Assembly (NCBI GenBank): GCA_025963385.1
Contig: JAOPUT010000111.1
Span: 1-35,049 of the forward strand
Direction of reading: 5' to 3'
Length of the DNA: 35,049 bases
Source of the DNA: Mycobacterium sp.
GTDB lineage: Bacteria; Actinomycetota; Actinomycetes; Mycobacteriales; Mycobacteriaceae
The notes below the pieces were generated by a model. The model had not been told where the DNA came from and ran no database searches. It saw only the letters and a list, made by a program, of their open reading frames with translations. Of this stretch, positions 17,519-26,052 are shown piece by piece. Positions within the stretch are counted from its first letter, which is position 1; the number at the start of each line of letters is the position of its first letter. A program made the translations under genes and the position numbers.

Positions 17519-18490
17519 GTGACGAACTGGGCATCCGCAACGTTCTCCGCCGCCTTCGACGCCGTCAAGGGCGCAGCGAGCCGTCTCGTCGGGCGCAAGG
17601 TCAGGTCGACGCGGTTCCGGGAGAAGAACGGTGGCACACCCTTCAATGCGTCGGGCGTGGTCCGGGTCGCCCACCAACGATTCGTCTTCATCGACAACAA
17701 CGATCCGTCGGCCCTGTTCGAGTTCGAACTGGACTCCGACGGGGAAGGAGTCCAGCGGATCCGCCGTCGTCCGTTGACGGGGCTGACCGACGGGCTGCTT
17801 CGCGACCCCGAGGGACTGTGCCGCGTCGACGTCGACGGTGAGATCCTGCTCGTCGCCGCGTCCTCGCTCTGCGTCGCGGGGAGCGGCCGCTCCGGACGGA
17901 GAGAGGTCTGCGACGGGCTGGTGCGCATTCGATACCGTTCCGCGGGCGACCTACCCGCCGAGGCGATGGACGGCTTCCGGGCCTGGCTGCTGCGGCAGGA
18001 ACCGACGCTTGCCGACTCCGCCGACCGGGTGCCCGACGACGGGGGGCTGAACGTCGAAGGCCTGGCCTGGGACCCGCACGCGAACACACTCCTGTTCGGC
18101 CTGCGGGGTCCAGCCGACCCGGGGCGGATCGGCATCGTCAGGGTACCGGTCGACGCCCGCGTGGCGCCGTGGGCGACGTCCTCCCTGGGCGACCCCACGG
18201 CGGCGCGGGTGAGTGTGCCGAACTCCACTGCAAGACAAGGTGTTCGGGACATGTCGTTCGACGAGCGGACCGGCGGTTTCCTGATCCTGCTCGGCCGTTC
18301 GAGCAGCCGGGGCGACGAACCGTTTCAGCTCTGCACCTGGGATGGTGATGGCGACTCGGTCGAGCTCCTCGACGTCAGATTTCATCGGTCGATGAAACCC
18401 GAAGGCATCGAGCCGTTCTCGGACGGCGACAAACGGAAGGTGATCATCGTCGACGATGACGGCGGCTACGCCGTGGTTCGCCTTCAGTAG
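17519..18490 (+). CDS. DUF3616-domain protein
   Basis: A 323-residue protein from GTG 17519, with GGGGAGG a few bases upstream. It is built of repeated beta-rich segments: FVFIDNNDPSALFEFEL, DPEGLCRVDVDGEILLVAASS, LNVEGLAWDPHANTLLFGLRGP and KPEGIEPFSDGDKRKVIIVDDDGG. The repeated (N/P)EG(L/I) pattern and the end IIVDDDGG are typical of DUF3616 and resemble beta-propeller esterase/phytase-like folds. There is no signal peptide, so it is probably cytoplasmic. Biochemical function unknown. Its stop overlaps the end of the opposing cotH-like gene by 7 bp. Confidence 0.8.
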   Translation: MTNWASATFSAAFDAVKGAASRLVGRKVRSTRFREKNGGTPFNASGVVRVAHQRFVFIDNNDPSALFEFELDSDGEGVQRIRRRPLTGLTDGLLRDPEGLCRVDVDGEILLVAASSLCVAGSGRSGRREVCDGLVRIRYRSAGDLPAEAMDGFRAWLLRQEPTLADSADRVPDDGGLNVEGLAWDPHANTLLFGLRGPADPGRIGIVRVPVDARVAPWATSSLGDPTAARVSVPNSTARQGVRDMSFDERTGGFLILLGRSSSRGDEPFQLCTWDGDGDSVELLDVRFHRSMKPEGIEPFSDGDKRKVIIVDDDGGYAVVRLQ

Positions 18491-20139
18491 AAGTAGATCC
18501 TTGATCCGTCGGGCTCCTGGTGGACTCTCGCCCTGCCGCCGGGGGTGATGTCGAGGCCGTAGGTGGCCTGCTCGCCGGTCCGCACGCTCGCGAGTTTGAA
18601 GAAGCCCGTGAACGTGAAGTCATCCGGTGAGTCGACGGGCAGAATCAAGAACTCCTCGGAGTGGTCGACATCGGAAGGCGCACAGGTGTACAGGTATTTG
18701 TGCCCCTGGGGGGTGACCTGTCGGCTGGCGTGCAGCACCCGGCCGAACGCCTGGTTGGTGATCGACTTGCCGCTGCCGAGATCGGCGAACGACCAGAGAT
18801 CGGTCTTGTCATCGTCGTCCCGCAGCGGGAAGTGGTAGACCTCGAAGTTCACCGGATCGGGGGCCCCCGGCGGGACCGTCTCGGTGTTGCTCGCGTGTAG
18901 GCACTCACCGGTGTCACCGTCGAGTAGGTATACCGCCTCGTCCGCCGGCAGGCCGGCACACAGATATCCGGCCGACTCTGCCAGCCGTAATTGTGTTCGC
19001 ACGGTGGCGATCTCGGCTACTACGTTGGGCACGTCTAAGCCGACCAGCGTCGCCTCCATCTGGTCGATCATGGGCTTGAGCACCGTCTGCTGGACCTTGC
19101 GGCCGAACACGCTCGCCCGGAATGCGCCGATCTGATCGATCAGCTGCTTGCGGCGAGTGGCATCGTCACGCACCAGCTTCGCGATCAACCCTCCCCTGGC
19201 CAGTTTGAACGGCCGGTCGGGCTGCAGAGTCTGGTCGATGCCCCACGGGATCATCTTGAACCTGACGTCCGTCGGGCCGGGCGCCTCGACCGCCACCACG
19301 TCGTTGTAGATGTAGGTGTTGTTGGTGTTGTTGGCGTAGCCGTCCCAATGTTTGAGGAAGAACTCCATCGCGTACAGCTTGATGAAGTGGTCCAGGTCCA
19401 ACATCTGGTTCGCACCGGCCAGTCCGTCCGAGGCGATGAGATCGACCGCGAACTTCAGATCTGCCTTGTTCTCGAACGCTGACAGCGACTCCACCGAGAT
19501 GAAATCCAACCGCTCCCTGACGAAGTCGTCGTGATGCTCGATCTCGTAGAGGTTGCCCTTCATGTTGCCGAAGTTGCGCTCGATGTAGCGCTTCATGGCC
19601 GGTTCGGCGTTGACGTACATGCCGGGGGCGTTGACGCCACCGAATCCCTGCCCGACGAGTGTGCCGTTGACGAACACGCGCGCGAAGTTGCACCGCGAGT
19701 GTGGCAGACCGGCCATTCCCAGCAGCCGGTATCCCAGGGGCTGCCGAATGAAGGACCGGTCCTGGATGGAGTTGTTCAGCGTGAGGTAGCGCGACCCGAT
19801 GAGCGCCTCGGCGGCGGCGCTGGTGGCATCGCTGAACTTGCCGAAGTCGACGTGGAGACATGGCTTTTCGCTGTTCAATGATCCGCAGAACGACTTCTTC
19901 TTCAGCCCCACGTTGGTGAAGGTGGTGCGGGCCGGGAACCTGGTGCCCGAGATCTCGACCGAGGTGGCCTTGGCCCACGTGAACCGCGCTCCCCCGGTCC
20001 ACTCGAAGTTACAGACGCCACCCTTCGGCGGCTCGGTGCGCACGGCATCCCAATCATGCTGCGGCATGGTGACTTTGATCGTCAGAACGTTGTCGAGTGC
20101 GTACAGCGAATCAAGCGCTTGTTGCTGCTGGACGGTCAT
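18484..20139 (-). CDS. CotH-family kinase-like protein
   Basis: About 551 residues from ATG 20139 (GGGGGAGA about 9 bases upstream). The N-terminal 380 residues match the CotH spore-coat kinase fold: LNNSIQDRSFIRQPLGYRLL, the loop FARVFVNGTLVGQGFGG, then HWDGYANNTNNTYIY and FKMIPWGIDQTL, which carry the Asp/Asn residues that bind metal and catalyse in CotH. The C-terminal 150 residues (DEAVYLLDGDTGECLHASN, LWSFADLGSGKSITNQ, GHKYLYTC) look like a beta-trefoil or lectin-like add-on with Cys. There is no signal peptide, unlike many secreted CotH proteins. Probable role: ATP-dependent phosphorylation of a protein or sugar partner; the partner is unknown. It converges on the DUF3616 gene. Confidence 0.85.
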   Translation of the reverse strand: MTVQQQQALDSLYALDNVLTIKVTMPQHDWDAVRTEPPKGGVCNFEWTGGARFTWAKATSVEISGTRFPARTTFTNVGLKKKSFCGSLNSEKPCLHVDFGKFSDATSAAAEALIGSRYLTLNNSIQDRSFIRQPLGYRLLGMAGLPHSRCNFARVFVNGTLVGQGFGGVNAPGMYVNAEPAMKRYIERNFGNMKGNLYEIEHHDDFVRERLDFISVESLSAFENKADLKFAVDLIASDGLAGANQMLDLDHFIKLYAMEFFLKHWDGYANNTNNTYIYNDVVAVEAPGPTDVRFKMIPWGIDQTLQPDRPFKLARGGLIAKLVRDDATRRKQLIDQIGAFRASVFGRKVQQTVLKPMIDQMEATLVGLDVPNVVAEIATVRTQLRLAESAGYLCAGLPADEAVYLLDGDTGECLHASNTETVPPGAPDPVNFEVYHFPLRDDDDKTDLWSFADLGSGKSITNQAFGRVLHASRQVTPQGHKYLYTCAPSDVDHSEEFLILPVDSPDDFTFTGFFKLASVRTGEQATYGLDITPGGRARVHQEPDGSRIYFY

Positions 20140-20468
20140 CTTCGAATCTCCCCCGGTGCGCCGATCACACGAGGACAAGTGTGCGCCTCGAGCAGGGGCG
20201 TTTTGGCGAATTCACCGTCTGGAAACGCAATTACAAGGGCCGCGAAAGCCCGATCCCAGGGCTCGGCGTTTGCTCCGCGAAGAGAATATCGGGATCGATG
20301 GCAGCGCCAGCGATGTCCGATCCGCCCGGGATCGGCAGAAACGGGTAGCGCCAGCGAATGATCCGTGACGTCGTGCGGCAAATCTCCAAGGAGCGTCAGG
20401 GACGGATCAGCAGCACGGGTACCAACAGAACCTCCCTGACTCCCAGCATCGCGACCTAGCCTCGGCTC
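20140..20468. other. Non-coding spacer between cotH-like gene and SDR gene
   Basis: This stretch of about 330 bp between divergent genes has no convincing gene. It is less GC-rich than its surroundings. It contains an inverted repeat, GTCAGGGA (20395-20402) with TCCCTGAC (20433-20440), 27 bases before the SDR start, and weaker hairpins such as AGCCC/GGGCT near 20246-20262 and CACAC/GTGTG near 20166-20184. It should hold both promoters; I cannot assign them. Confidence 0.5.
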
Positions 20469-21302
20469 ATGGCAAGCACATGGCTCATCACCGGGTGTTC
20501 GACGGGTCTCGGCCGATCCCTCGCCGAAACCGTGCTGCAGCGCGGCTACTCGGCGGTGATCACCGCGCGCGACGTCTCGACGCTGCGGCCTCTCGCGGAC
20601 GCCTTTCCCGACACGTCCCTGGCCCTGCCGCTCGACGTCACCGACGCCGCTCAGACGATCGATGCCGTTGCCGCCGCGGAGGATCGGTTCGGTGCCATCG
20701 ACGTGCTGGTCAACAACGCCGGCTACGGTTATCGCGCAGCGGTGGAGGAGGGTGACGACGCCGACGTCCAGCGGCTGTTCGCCACGAACTTCTTCGGCAC
20801 GGTCGCCATGATCAAGGCGGTCCTGCCGACCATGAGGCGCCGACGCCGCGGCGCGATCGTCAACGTCTCCTCGATCGGCGCCCAGATCACCCCGGAGGGT
20901 TCCGGCTACTACTCGGCGTCGAAGGCGGCCATGGAGGGGATGACGGGTTCGTTGCGCAAGGAGTTGCAACCGCTGGGCATCACCGCCATGGTCGTCGAGC
21001 CCGGCGCCTTCCGCACCGACTTCGCGGGCCGATCGTTGACGCAGTCGGCCACCGCGATCGCCGACTATGCCGAGACGGCGGGCAAGCGCCGCATCGAGCA
21101 CGGCACCGGACATGGCACTCAGCCGGGTGACCCAGTGAAGGCGGCCGTTGCCGTGATCACCGCCGTCGAGTCGAGCGCGCCGCCTGCCCTGCTGCTGCTG
21201 GGAACCGATGCACTCGAGAACTACCGGAGGGTGCTGACTGCCGAACTTGCCGAAGCGGATGCCTGGGCGGAGCTGTCGAGGAGCACCGACATCGACGAGT
21301 GA
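20469..21302 (+). CDS. Short-chain dehydrogenase/reductase (SDR)
   Basis: A 277-residue classical SDR. The cofactor loop TGCSTGLG is at 8-15 and NNAG at 82-85. The catalytic set is Ser134/135 (VNVSSIGA), Tyr148 and Lys152 (YSASK). The R after the glycine loop (ITARD) suggests NADP preference. Oxidation or reduction of an alcohol/ketone is expected; the substrate is unknown. The gene is alone on its strand and lies 137 bases before the GGDEF gene. Confidence 0.93.
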   Translation: MASTWLITGCSTGLGRSLAETVLQRGYSAVITARDVSTLRPLADAFPDTSLALPLDVTDAAQTIDAVAAAEDRFGAIDVLVNNAGYGYRAAVEEGDDADVQRLFATNFFGTVAMIKAVLPTMRRRRRGAIVNVSSIGAQITPEGSGYYSASKAAMEGMTGSLRKELQPLGITAMVVEPGAFRTDFAGRSLTQSATAIADYAETAGKRRIEHGTGHGTQPGDPVKAAVAVITAVESSAPPALLLLGTDALENYRRVLTAELAEADAWAELSRSTDIDE

Positions 21303-21366
21303 CGGCCGCGCCTCAGTCACTTTCGTTAATTCAATCAACAGTTTGCCAAAGCCCTCGGTTAGTTTG

Positions 21367-21396
21367 TTGGCGTGCATCTTGGCCGCAGCGCATAAT
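21367..21396 (+). promoter_or_regulatory. Sigma-A-like promoter of the GGDEF gene
   Basis: TTGGCG (21367-21372) and CATAAT (21391-21396) are separated by 18 bases in an AT-rich stretch that ends 43 bases before the ATG. The predicted transcription start is near 21403. Confidence 0.45.
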
Positions 21397-21439
21397 TTGC
21401 TTACGCTGGCCAGACAACCCCAACGACGAGGCTCTGACA

Positions 21440-22579
21440 ATGCTGACCGCAGCGAGGCGCCTGCTTCACACCGAAGACCACTACTACTGGATCACGTCGT
21501 TTCTGGCGGCCAGGGGACTACAACGCGCCACCTGCCGGCTGACCGCGGTCACCTTGCTCGGCATGAGTGCGATCCCGCTGATCCTGACGCTGAGCGATCA
21601 CGGACCGAAGGGCGTGGTCGACCGTTGGCTCGCCGCCGCGATATCGGTGTGCTGCGTCGTGATGGCGACACTGTGGCTCAGGTCTGGCTGGCCCAGCCGC
21701 GCCCAGTCCCAGCTGTGCGTGCTGATCGGTAGTATCTGCATCGCCGTCGCCTGCCTCGTCGATGAAGATCCCGCCATCGGTCTCTTGGGGGCGAGCACCT
21801 TCGTCGTGGTGTCGGCGTTCACGGCCATGTTCCACGACGGAAGGCTGCTGGCGTACGTCTGGCTCGTCGGGGCGGCGACCCTCGTCGCCTTGGCGATCCG
21901 CCTCGGCGGCTTCGACCCCGCGATCACCATCTCAGGAGTCGTGCTGTTCCTCTTGATCAACGCGTTCGTCGTGTTCGTCTGCCGCAACGTGATCCGCCTG
22001 GTCAACACCGACGTCCACTACGGTGAGCTCGAGCCGTTGACCGGGCTGCTGACGCGCGATGCGTTCGCCGATCGCGTCGCGACCGTGGTCGCCCGCGACA
22101 GGGATGACGATCGCTTCCTGGCCATCGTGGTGGTCAGCCTCGACAGCTTCTCCCTGCTGACGGCGATGAAGGGCGAAGCGGGCGGCAACGAGGCGCGCGT
22201 GGCGATCGGGCACCGCCTCGGTGAGACGCTGCGGCGCGACGCCGTCCTGGCCCACGTCGGCGAATCCGAATACCTCGTCGCCGACACGTTCAACACCGCC
22301 GACGCATCGGTGCTCACCGAGCGACTCCAGCACAGCGTCCGCACCGCCCCGTACCGCCTGACGGCCAGCATCGGCGTGGTGGTCACTCCGCTCGCCCCGC
22401 TCGTCGGACATCCGCCGCACGACGTCGTCGAGGAGCTCATCACCTTGGCGACGTCCAACGTGTACGACGCCCGCAGAGGCGGCGGTCAGCGCACGACGTC
22501 CACCGCAAACCCGCGGCTCACCTCGCTCGAAGAGACCGAGCAGCGCGGCTGGGACGACGACGACGACCTGTCGGCGTAA
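21440..22579 (+). CDS. Membrane GGDEF-domain protein with degenerate signature
   Basis: A 379-residue protein. The N-terminal 190 residues hold about five or six membrane segments (TLLGMSAIPLILTL, AAISVCCVVMATLWL, LCVLIGSICIAVACLV, VVVSAFTAMF, AYVWLVGAATLVALAI, ISGVVLFLLINAFVVFV). A GGDEF domain follows from about residue 195 (LEPLTGLLTRDAFADRV is the usual D-x-L-T-x-L-x-N-R-like entry). The signature loop that should read GGDEF is GESEY (residues 274-278), so GTP-to-c-di-GMP catalysis is doubtful. It may instead bind nucleotide or act as a sensor. ATG 21440 has GAGG about 10 bases upstream; an open frame extends earlier but is not needed. The tail is rich in Asp. Confidence 0.87.
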   Translation: MLTAARRLLHTEDHYYWITSFLAARGLQRATCRLTAVTLLGMSAIPLILTLSDHGPKGVVDRWLAAAISVCCVVMATLWLRSGWPSRAQSQLCVLIGSICIAVACLVDEDPAIGLLGASTFVVVSAFTAMFHDGRLLAYVWLVGAATLVALAIRLGGFDPAITISGVVLFLLINAFVVFVCRNVIRLVNTDVHYGELEPLTGLLTRDAFADRVATVVARDRDDDRFLAIVVVSLDSFSLLTAMKGEAGGNEARVAIGHRLGETLRRDAVLAHVGESEYLVADTFNTADASVLTERLQHSVRTAPYRLTASIGVVVTPLAPLVGHPPHDVVEELITLATSNVYDARRGGGQRTTSTANPRLTSLEETEQRGWDDDDDLSA

Positions 22580-22591
22580 GGCCGAGCGCCG

Positions 22592-22660
22592 TCACCGGTC
22601 CGGGTTGATGAGGAACAGCGTCGGGAAGGGCTGGTTGAGTTCCTCGGAGAAGAGGGCTCC
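22592..22660 (-). pseudogene. Orphan coding-like 3' fragment
   Basis: On the minus strand, right after the MFS stop and in another frame, about 23 codons read NGALFSEELNQPF, then PTLFLINPDR and stop. Nearly every third base is G or C, as in the real genes here. No start or ribosome-binding site can be seen, and I do not recognise the peptide. It could be a remnant of a deleted gene or chance. Confidence 0.25.
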
Positions 22661-22662
22661 GT

Positions 22663-24180
22663 TTAGGTGGTGTGGGGGCGGGACGAGCCCTCGGCCCGCA
22701 CCGAACCGGTGCGCCTGACGGTTCCCGCGGCCGCCAGCGGAGTCGCGACGTCCTCGAGTGACTTGCCTTCGGCGTCGACCGCGAGGAACCACGCGACCAG
22801 TCCACCGCCGATCATCACCGCCGCTCCCAGCAGATAGCCGAGGAACAGTAGGACGGGCCGCGAACCGTCACCGATGAGGGCGCCGTAGACCACCGGCCCA
22901 AGGGCCCCGAAGCACTGTGCGATCGCGAAGAACACGGCGATGGCCTTCGCCCTGACCTCCAGCGGGAAGATCTCGCTCACCGTGAGGTAGGCCGAGCTCG
23001 CACCTGCCGACGCGAAGAAGAAGATGACGCACCACGCGATGGTCTGGGTGATGGCGTTGAGCACTCCGGCGTAGAACAGCACCGCGCTGACCGCCAGCAG
23101 CACACCGGACAGTAGATAGGTGCCCGTGATCATCTTCCGGCGGCCGATCGTGTCGAAGAAGTGCCCGATCGTCAACGGACCCAAGAGGTTTCCGATGGCA
23201 AAGGCGATCAGATACAGGGGCGTCGAACCCGATGGCACACCGTAGAACTTGCCGAGCACCAGCGTGTAGGTGAAGAAGATCGCGTTGTACAGAAACGACT
23301 GGCTGATCATGAGGGACGCACCGAGGATGGCGCGCTTCGGGTAGTCGCGGAACAACACTCGCGTGAGCGCCAGGTAGCCGATCTTCTCGGTCGGCTTCAG
23401 TTCGATCGACTTGGTCTCGTCGACGGGCGGCAGCGTGACGCCGGTGGCCTCGACCTCCCGCTCGATGTAGGCGATCGACTTCTCGGCCTCGTCCACGCGG
23501 CCGTTCATGACCTGCCAGCGCGGGCTCTCGGGCAGGTGACGGCGCACGAGCAGGATCACCAGGCCAAGTACCGGACCGATGAGGAAGGCCAGTCGCCAGC
23601 CCAGGCTCAGATCCATCGACTTGAGGAAGATGAACGTCCCGAGCGTGCCGAGAATCGCTCCCGCCCAGTAGGTTCCGTTCACGGCGATGTCGACGCGACC
23701 CCGGTAGCGGGCTGGGATGAGTTCGTCGATCGCCGAGTTGATGGCCGCGTACTCGCCGCCGATGCCCATGCCCGCGATGAAGCGGGTGGCGTACAGGAAG
23801 ACGACCCACCCGGCGCCGTTCCCCAGCGTCAGGGCCGTGAGACCGCTGCCGACGAGGTACACCCCCAGGGTGACCATGAAGAGGTTGCGTCGCCCGAGCT
23901 TGTCCGACAGTCGGCCGAAGAACAGGGCGCCGACCACTTCTCCCGCCAGGTAGACGGTGGCGAGGAAACCAACGGCGGCGGAGGACAATCCGAGTGTCTC
24001 GGGCTGGCTGAGGGTGTCGGCCACCGCACTGGCGACGGTGATCTCGAGGCCGTCGAGAATCCAGGCGACGCCGAGTGCGACCACCAGTCGGGTATGAAAC
24101 GGTGACCATGGCAGTCGGTCGATGCGGGCGGGAATGAGGCTGCGGATTGCGCCGCCCTGAGTCGCAGCGGGTGTCGCCAT
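22663..24180 (-). CDS. MFS transporter (metabolite:H+ symporter type)
   Basis: A 505-residue, 12-helix transporter. The MFS motif A is present as GRLSDKLGRRN between helices 2 and 3, and its second-half copy as GHFFDTIGRRK. FIAGMGIGGEYAAINSAIDELIPARYRGR in the N-terminal half is typical of the sugar porter/metabolite-H+ symporter groups, and a central hydrophilic loop lies at about residues 230-275. ATG 24180 has GAGGAGG 6 bases upstream; an in-frame start at 24216 is not needed. Likely uptake of an organic acid or sugar-like nutrient; the substrate is unknown. It has no obvious operon partner. Confidence 0.92.
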   Translation of the reverse strand: MATPAATQGGAIRSLIPARIDRLPWSPFHTRLVVALGVAWILDGLEITVASAVADTLSQPETLGLSSAAVGFLATVYLAGEVVGALFFGRLSDKLGRRNLFMVTLGVYLVGSGLTALTLGNGAGWVVFLYATRFIAGMGIGGEYAAINSAIDELIPARYRGRVDIAVNGTYWAGAILGTLGTFIFLKSMDLSLGWRLAFLIGPVLGLVILLVRRHLPESPRWQVMNGRVDEAEKSIAYIEREVEATGVTLPPVDETKSIELKPTEKIGYLALTRVLFRDYPKRAILGASLMISQSFLYNAIFFTYTLVLGKFYGVPSGSTPLYLIAFAIGNLLGPLTIGHFFDTIGRRKMITGTYLLSGVLLAVSAVLFYAGVLNAITQTIAWCVIFFFASAGASSAYLTVSEIFPLEVRAKAIAVFFAIAQCFGALGPVVYGALIGDGSRPVLLFLGYLLGAAVMIGGGLVAWFLAVDAEGKSLEDVATPLAAAGTVRRTGSVRAEGSSRPHTT

Positions 24181-24330
24181 GATCGCCTCCTCGCGAATCG
24201 GCACGAAACCGACCAACGCGCAGTTCCCCCGCGCTCGCGATTCGAAACCTCACGTCTGGTGGCAGAATTTTATCTTCATTGTCGTTTCCGACACTGTTGG
24301 CGGGATGTTGCCTGCCGAACAATTGCTGCC

Positions 24331-24468
24331 ATGACCATCAACGAGATCCCCACCTTGTTCCTGATCGTCGCCGCCATGCTGGCGCCCTACGGCGTCTCGG
24401 CTGCGCTGACCCACTTCTTCCCAAGCCTGGCTCGGTCCTATCGGGATAGCCGACTCCGTCTTCCGTGA
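24331..24468 (+). CDS. Possible small one-helix membrane protein
   Basis: A 45-residue frame with one hydrophobic helix (PTLFLIVAAMLAPYGVSAAL) and an Arg-rich end. The first 25 codons have GC-rich third positions like a real gene; the last 20 do not and run into a set of direct repeats. No ribosome-binding site precedes the ATG. An overlapping minus-strand frame starting at 24564 with MAIEDEIYASMLWAREAR is a competing reading. Either may be a remnant. Confidence 0.35.
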   Translation: MTINEIPTLFLIVAAMLAPYGVSAALTHFFPSLARSYRDSRLRLP

Positions 24469-24510
24469 ACTAGCCCTGCCTTCCGTGATCTGGCGTCTTC
24501 GTGATCTGGC
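24458..24510 (+). repeat. Three imperfect direct repeats upstream of an efflux transporter
   Basis: Three copies of a 16-17 base unit begin at 24458, 24478 and 24495: GTCTTCCGTGAACTAGC, GCCTTCCGTGATCTGGC and GTCTTCGTGATCTGGC. They lie 55 bases before the start of the DHA2-type transporter. They are not tandem copies of a codon pattern in a convincing gene. They could be regulator sites or slippage products. Confidence 0.6.
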
Positions 24511-24564
24511 CCGCGCTTCCCGAGCCCACAGCATCGAGGCGTAGATTTCGTCCTCGATGGCCAT

Positions 24565-26010
24565 GTGCGGGGAGACGACGGAGCGAAGGCGTTGAACGCC
24601 AGTACCGTGCCCTCCTCGGCCGCGGTCGGCTTCCGTTCGGATCGCGGACCCGTCCTGATCTCGGTCATGCTGAGCACCGGGTTGGTCGCCATCGACTCGA
24701 CGGTGCTGGCGACCGCGGTGCCATCGATCGTCGGTGAGCTCGGCGGTTTCCACCAGTTCCCCTGGTTGTTCTCGGCCTACCTCCTCGGCCAGGCCGTGAC
24801 CACCCCGATCTACGCCAAGCTGTCCGACGTCTTCGGCCGAAAGCCGATCCTGCTGCTCGGGATCGCGTTGTTCCTGGCGGGCTCGATCCTGTGCGCAGCA
24901 GCGTGGAACATGCTGGCGCTGATCATCTTTCGGGCGGTCCAGGGACTCGGTGCCGGCGCCGTCCAACCCACGGCGGTGACCATCGTCGGCGACGTCTACA
25001 CAGTGGCTGAACGCGCCAGGGTGCAGGCCTACCTGGCCAGCGTGTGGGCCATCTCCTCGGTCGTCGGGCCGATGCTCGGCGGCGTCTTCTCCCAGCTCGG
25101 AATCTGGCGCGGCGTGTTCCTCATCAACATCCCGCTCTGCCTGGTCGCCGCGTGGATGTTCAACCGGCACTTCCACGAGACGGCCACCCCACGGCGTCGC
25201 AGTGTCGACGTCCTCGGCGCGCTGCTCCTCGCGTCGGCGATGACGTCACTGGTTCTCGGCGCGCTCGGCGGCGGCCAGAGCTGGGCGTGGGACTCGGCGC
25301 CGAGCATCGGCGCGTTCACCGCCGGCGTGGTGCTAATGGTGGCCTTCGTGCTGGTGGAACGCCGTGCCGCCGAGCCGATCCTGCCGATGTGGGTGTTCTC
25401 CCGTCGGCTCCTGTGTGCGACCACGATCGTCGCGTTCGGCGTCGGCGCCATCCTGATGGGCCTGACCTCCTACGTGCCGACCTATCTCGAGGGCTCGCTT
25501 CAGGTGCGACCGCTGGTCGCCGGTCTCGCGCTCGCGGCGCTCACGTTGGGTTGGCCGGCCACCGCTGCCATCGCCGGACGGCTCTACCTCCGCTGGGGTT
25601 TCAAGAACACCGCCATCGCGGGCGTGGTGCTGGTGATCGCCGGAGCCACGGCGCTGGCGGTGACGGCGCACCGCCCGAACGTCGCCGTGGTGGCAGTGGC
25701 CTGCTTCGTGATCGGCGGAGGCATGGGACTGCTGGCGGTGCCGACGCTGATCGCGGCACAGTCCAGCGTCGAATGGGAAGAGCGCGGTGTGGTGACGGGC
25801 AACAACATGTTCGCCCGCTCGCTCGGCAGTGCCGTCGGCGTGGCCATCTTCGGCGCCATCGCCAACTCGATCTTCGGCCCTGGCGACATCCGATCGATCG
25901 GTTCTGCGGCCATCCAGTCCGGTGCCGGCGCGGTGTTCATCGGCGTGCTGATCGTCGCCGTTTCGACGGCCCTCGCCGTGGCCGCGATGCCCCGCACCCC
26001 GGTCGGGTAG
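24565..26010 (+). CDS. MFS drug efflux transporter, DHA2 (14-helix) type
   Basis: A 481-residue protein with the DHA2/EmrB-QacA pattern: helix 1 with VAIDSTVLATAVPSI, motif A as AKLSDVFGRKP, motif B as FRAVQGLGAGAVQP, and the antiporter motif C as SSVVGPMLGGVF followed by WRGVFLINIP. These features mark proton-driven drug or metabolite export. The start is GTG 24565, or TTG 24592, which has GGAG 9 bases upstream and would give a more usual N-terminus. Three direct repeats lie just upstream. No regulator gene is adjacent. The substrate is unknown. Confidence 0.92.
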   Translation: MRGDDGAKALNASTVPSSAAVGFRSDRGPVLISVMLSTGLVAIDSTVLATAVPSIVGELGGFHQFPWLFSAYLLGQAVTTPIYAKLSDVFGRKPILLLGIALFLAGSILCAAAWNMLALIIFRAVQGLGAGAVQPTAVTIVGDVYTVAERARVQAYLASVWAISSVVGPMLGGVFSQLGIWRGVFLINIPLCLVAAWMFNRHFHETATPRRRSVDVLGALLLASAMTSLVLGALGGGQSWAWDSAPSIGAFTAGVVLMVAFVLVERRAAEPILPMWVFSRRLLCATTIVAFGVGAILMGLTSYVPTYLEGSLQVRPLVAGLALAALTLGWPATAAIAGRLYLRWGFKNTAIAGVVLVIAGATALAVTAHRPNVAVVAVACFVIGGGMGLLAVPTLIAAQSSVEWEERGVVTGNNMFARSLGSAVGVAIFGAIANSIFGPGDIRSIGSAAIQSGAGAVFIGVLIVAVSTALAVAAMPRTPVG

Positions 26011-26052
26011 TCATCGCACGGCCTCGGAAGAGGTGGAGAGGAAGGAAGATCG

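Noticed and set aside
20136..21440. 434-codon minus-strand frame over the SDR gene
   Set aside because: The SDR motifs on the plus strand are complete, so this is a shadow.
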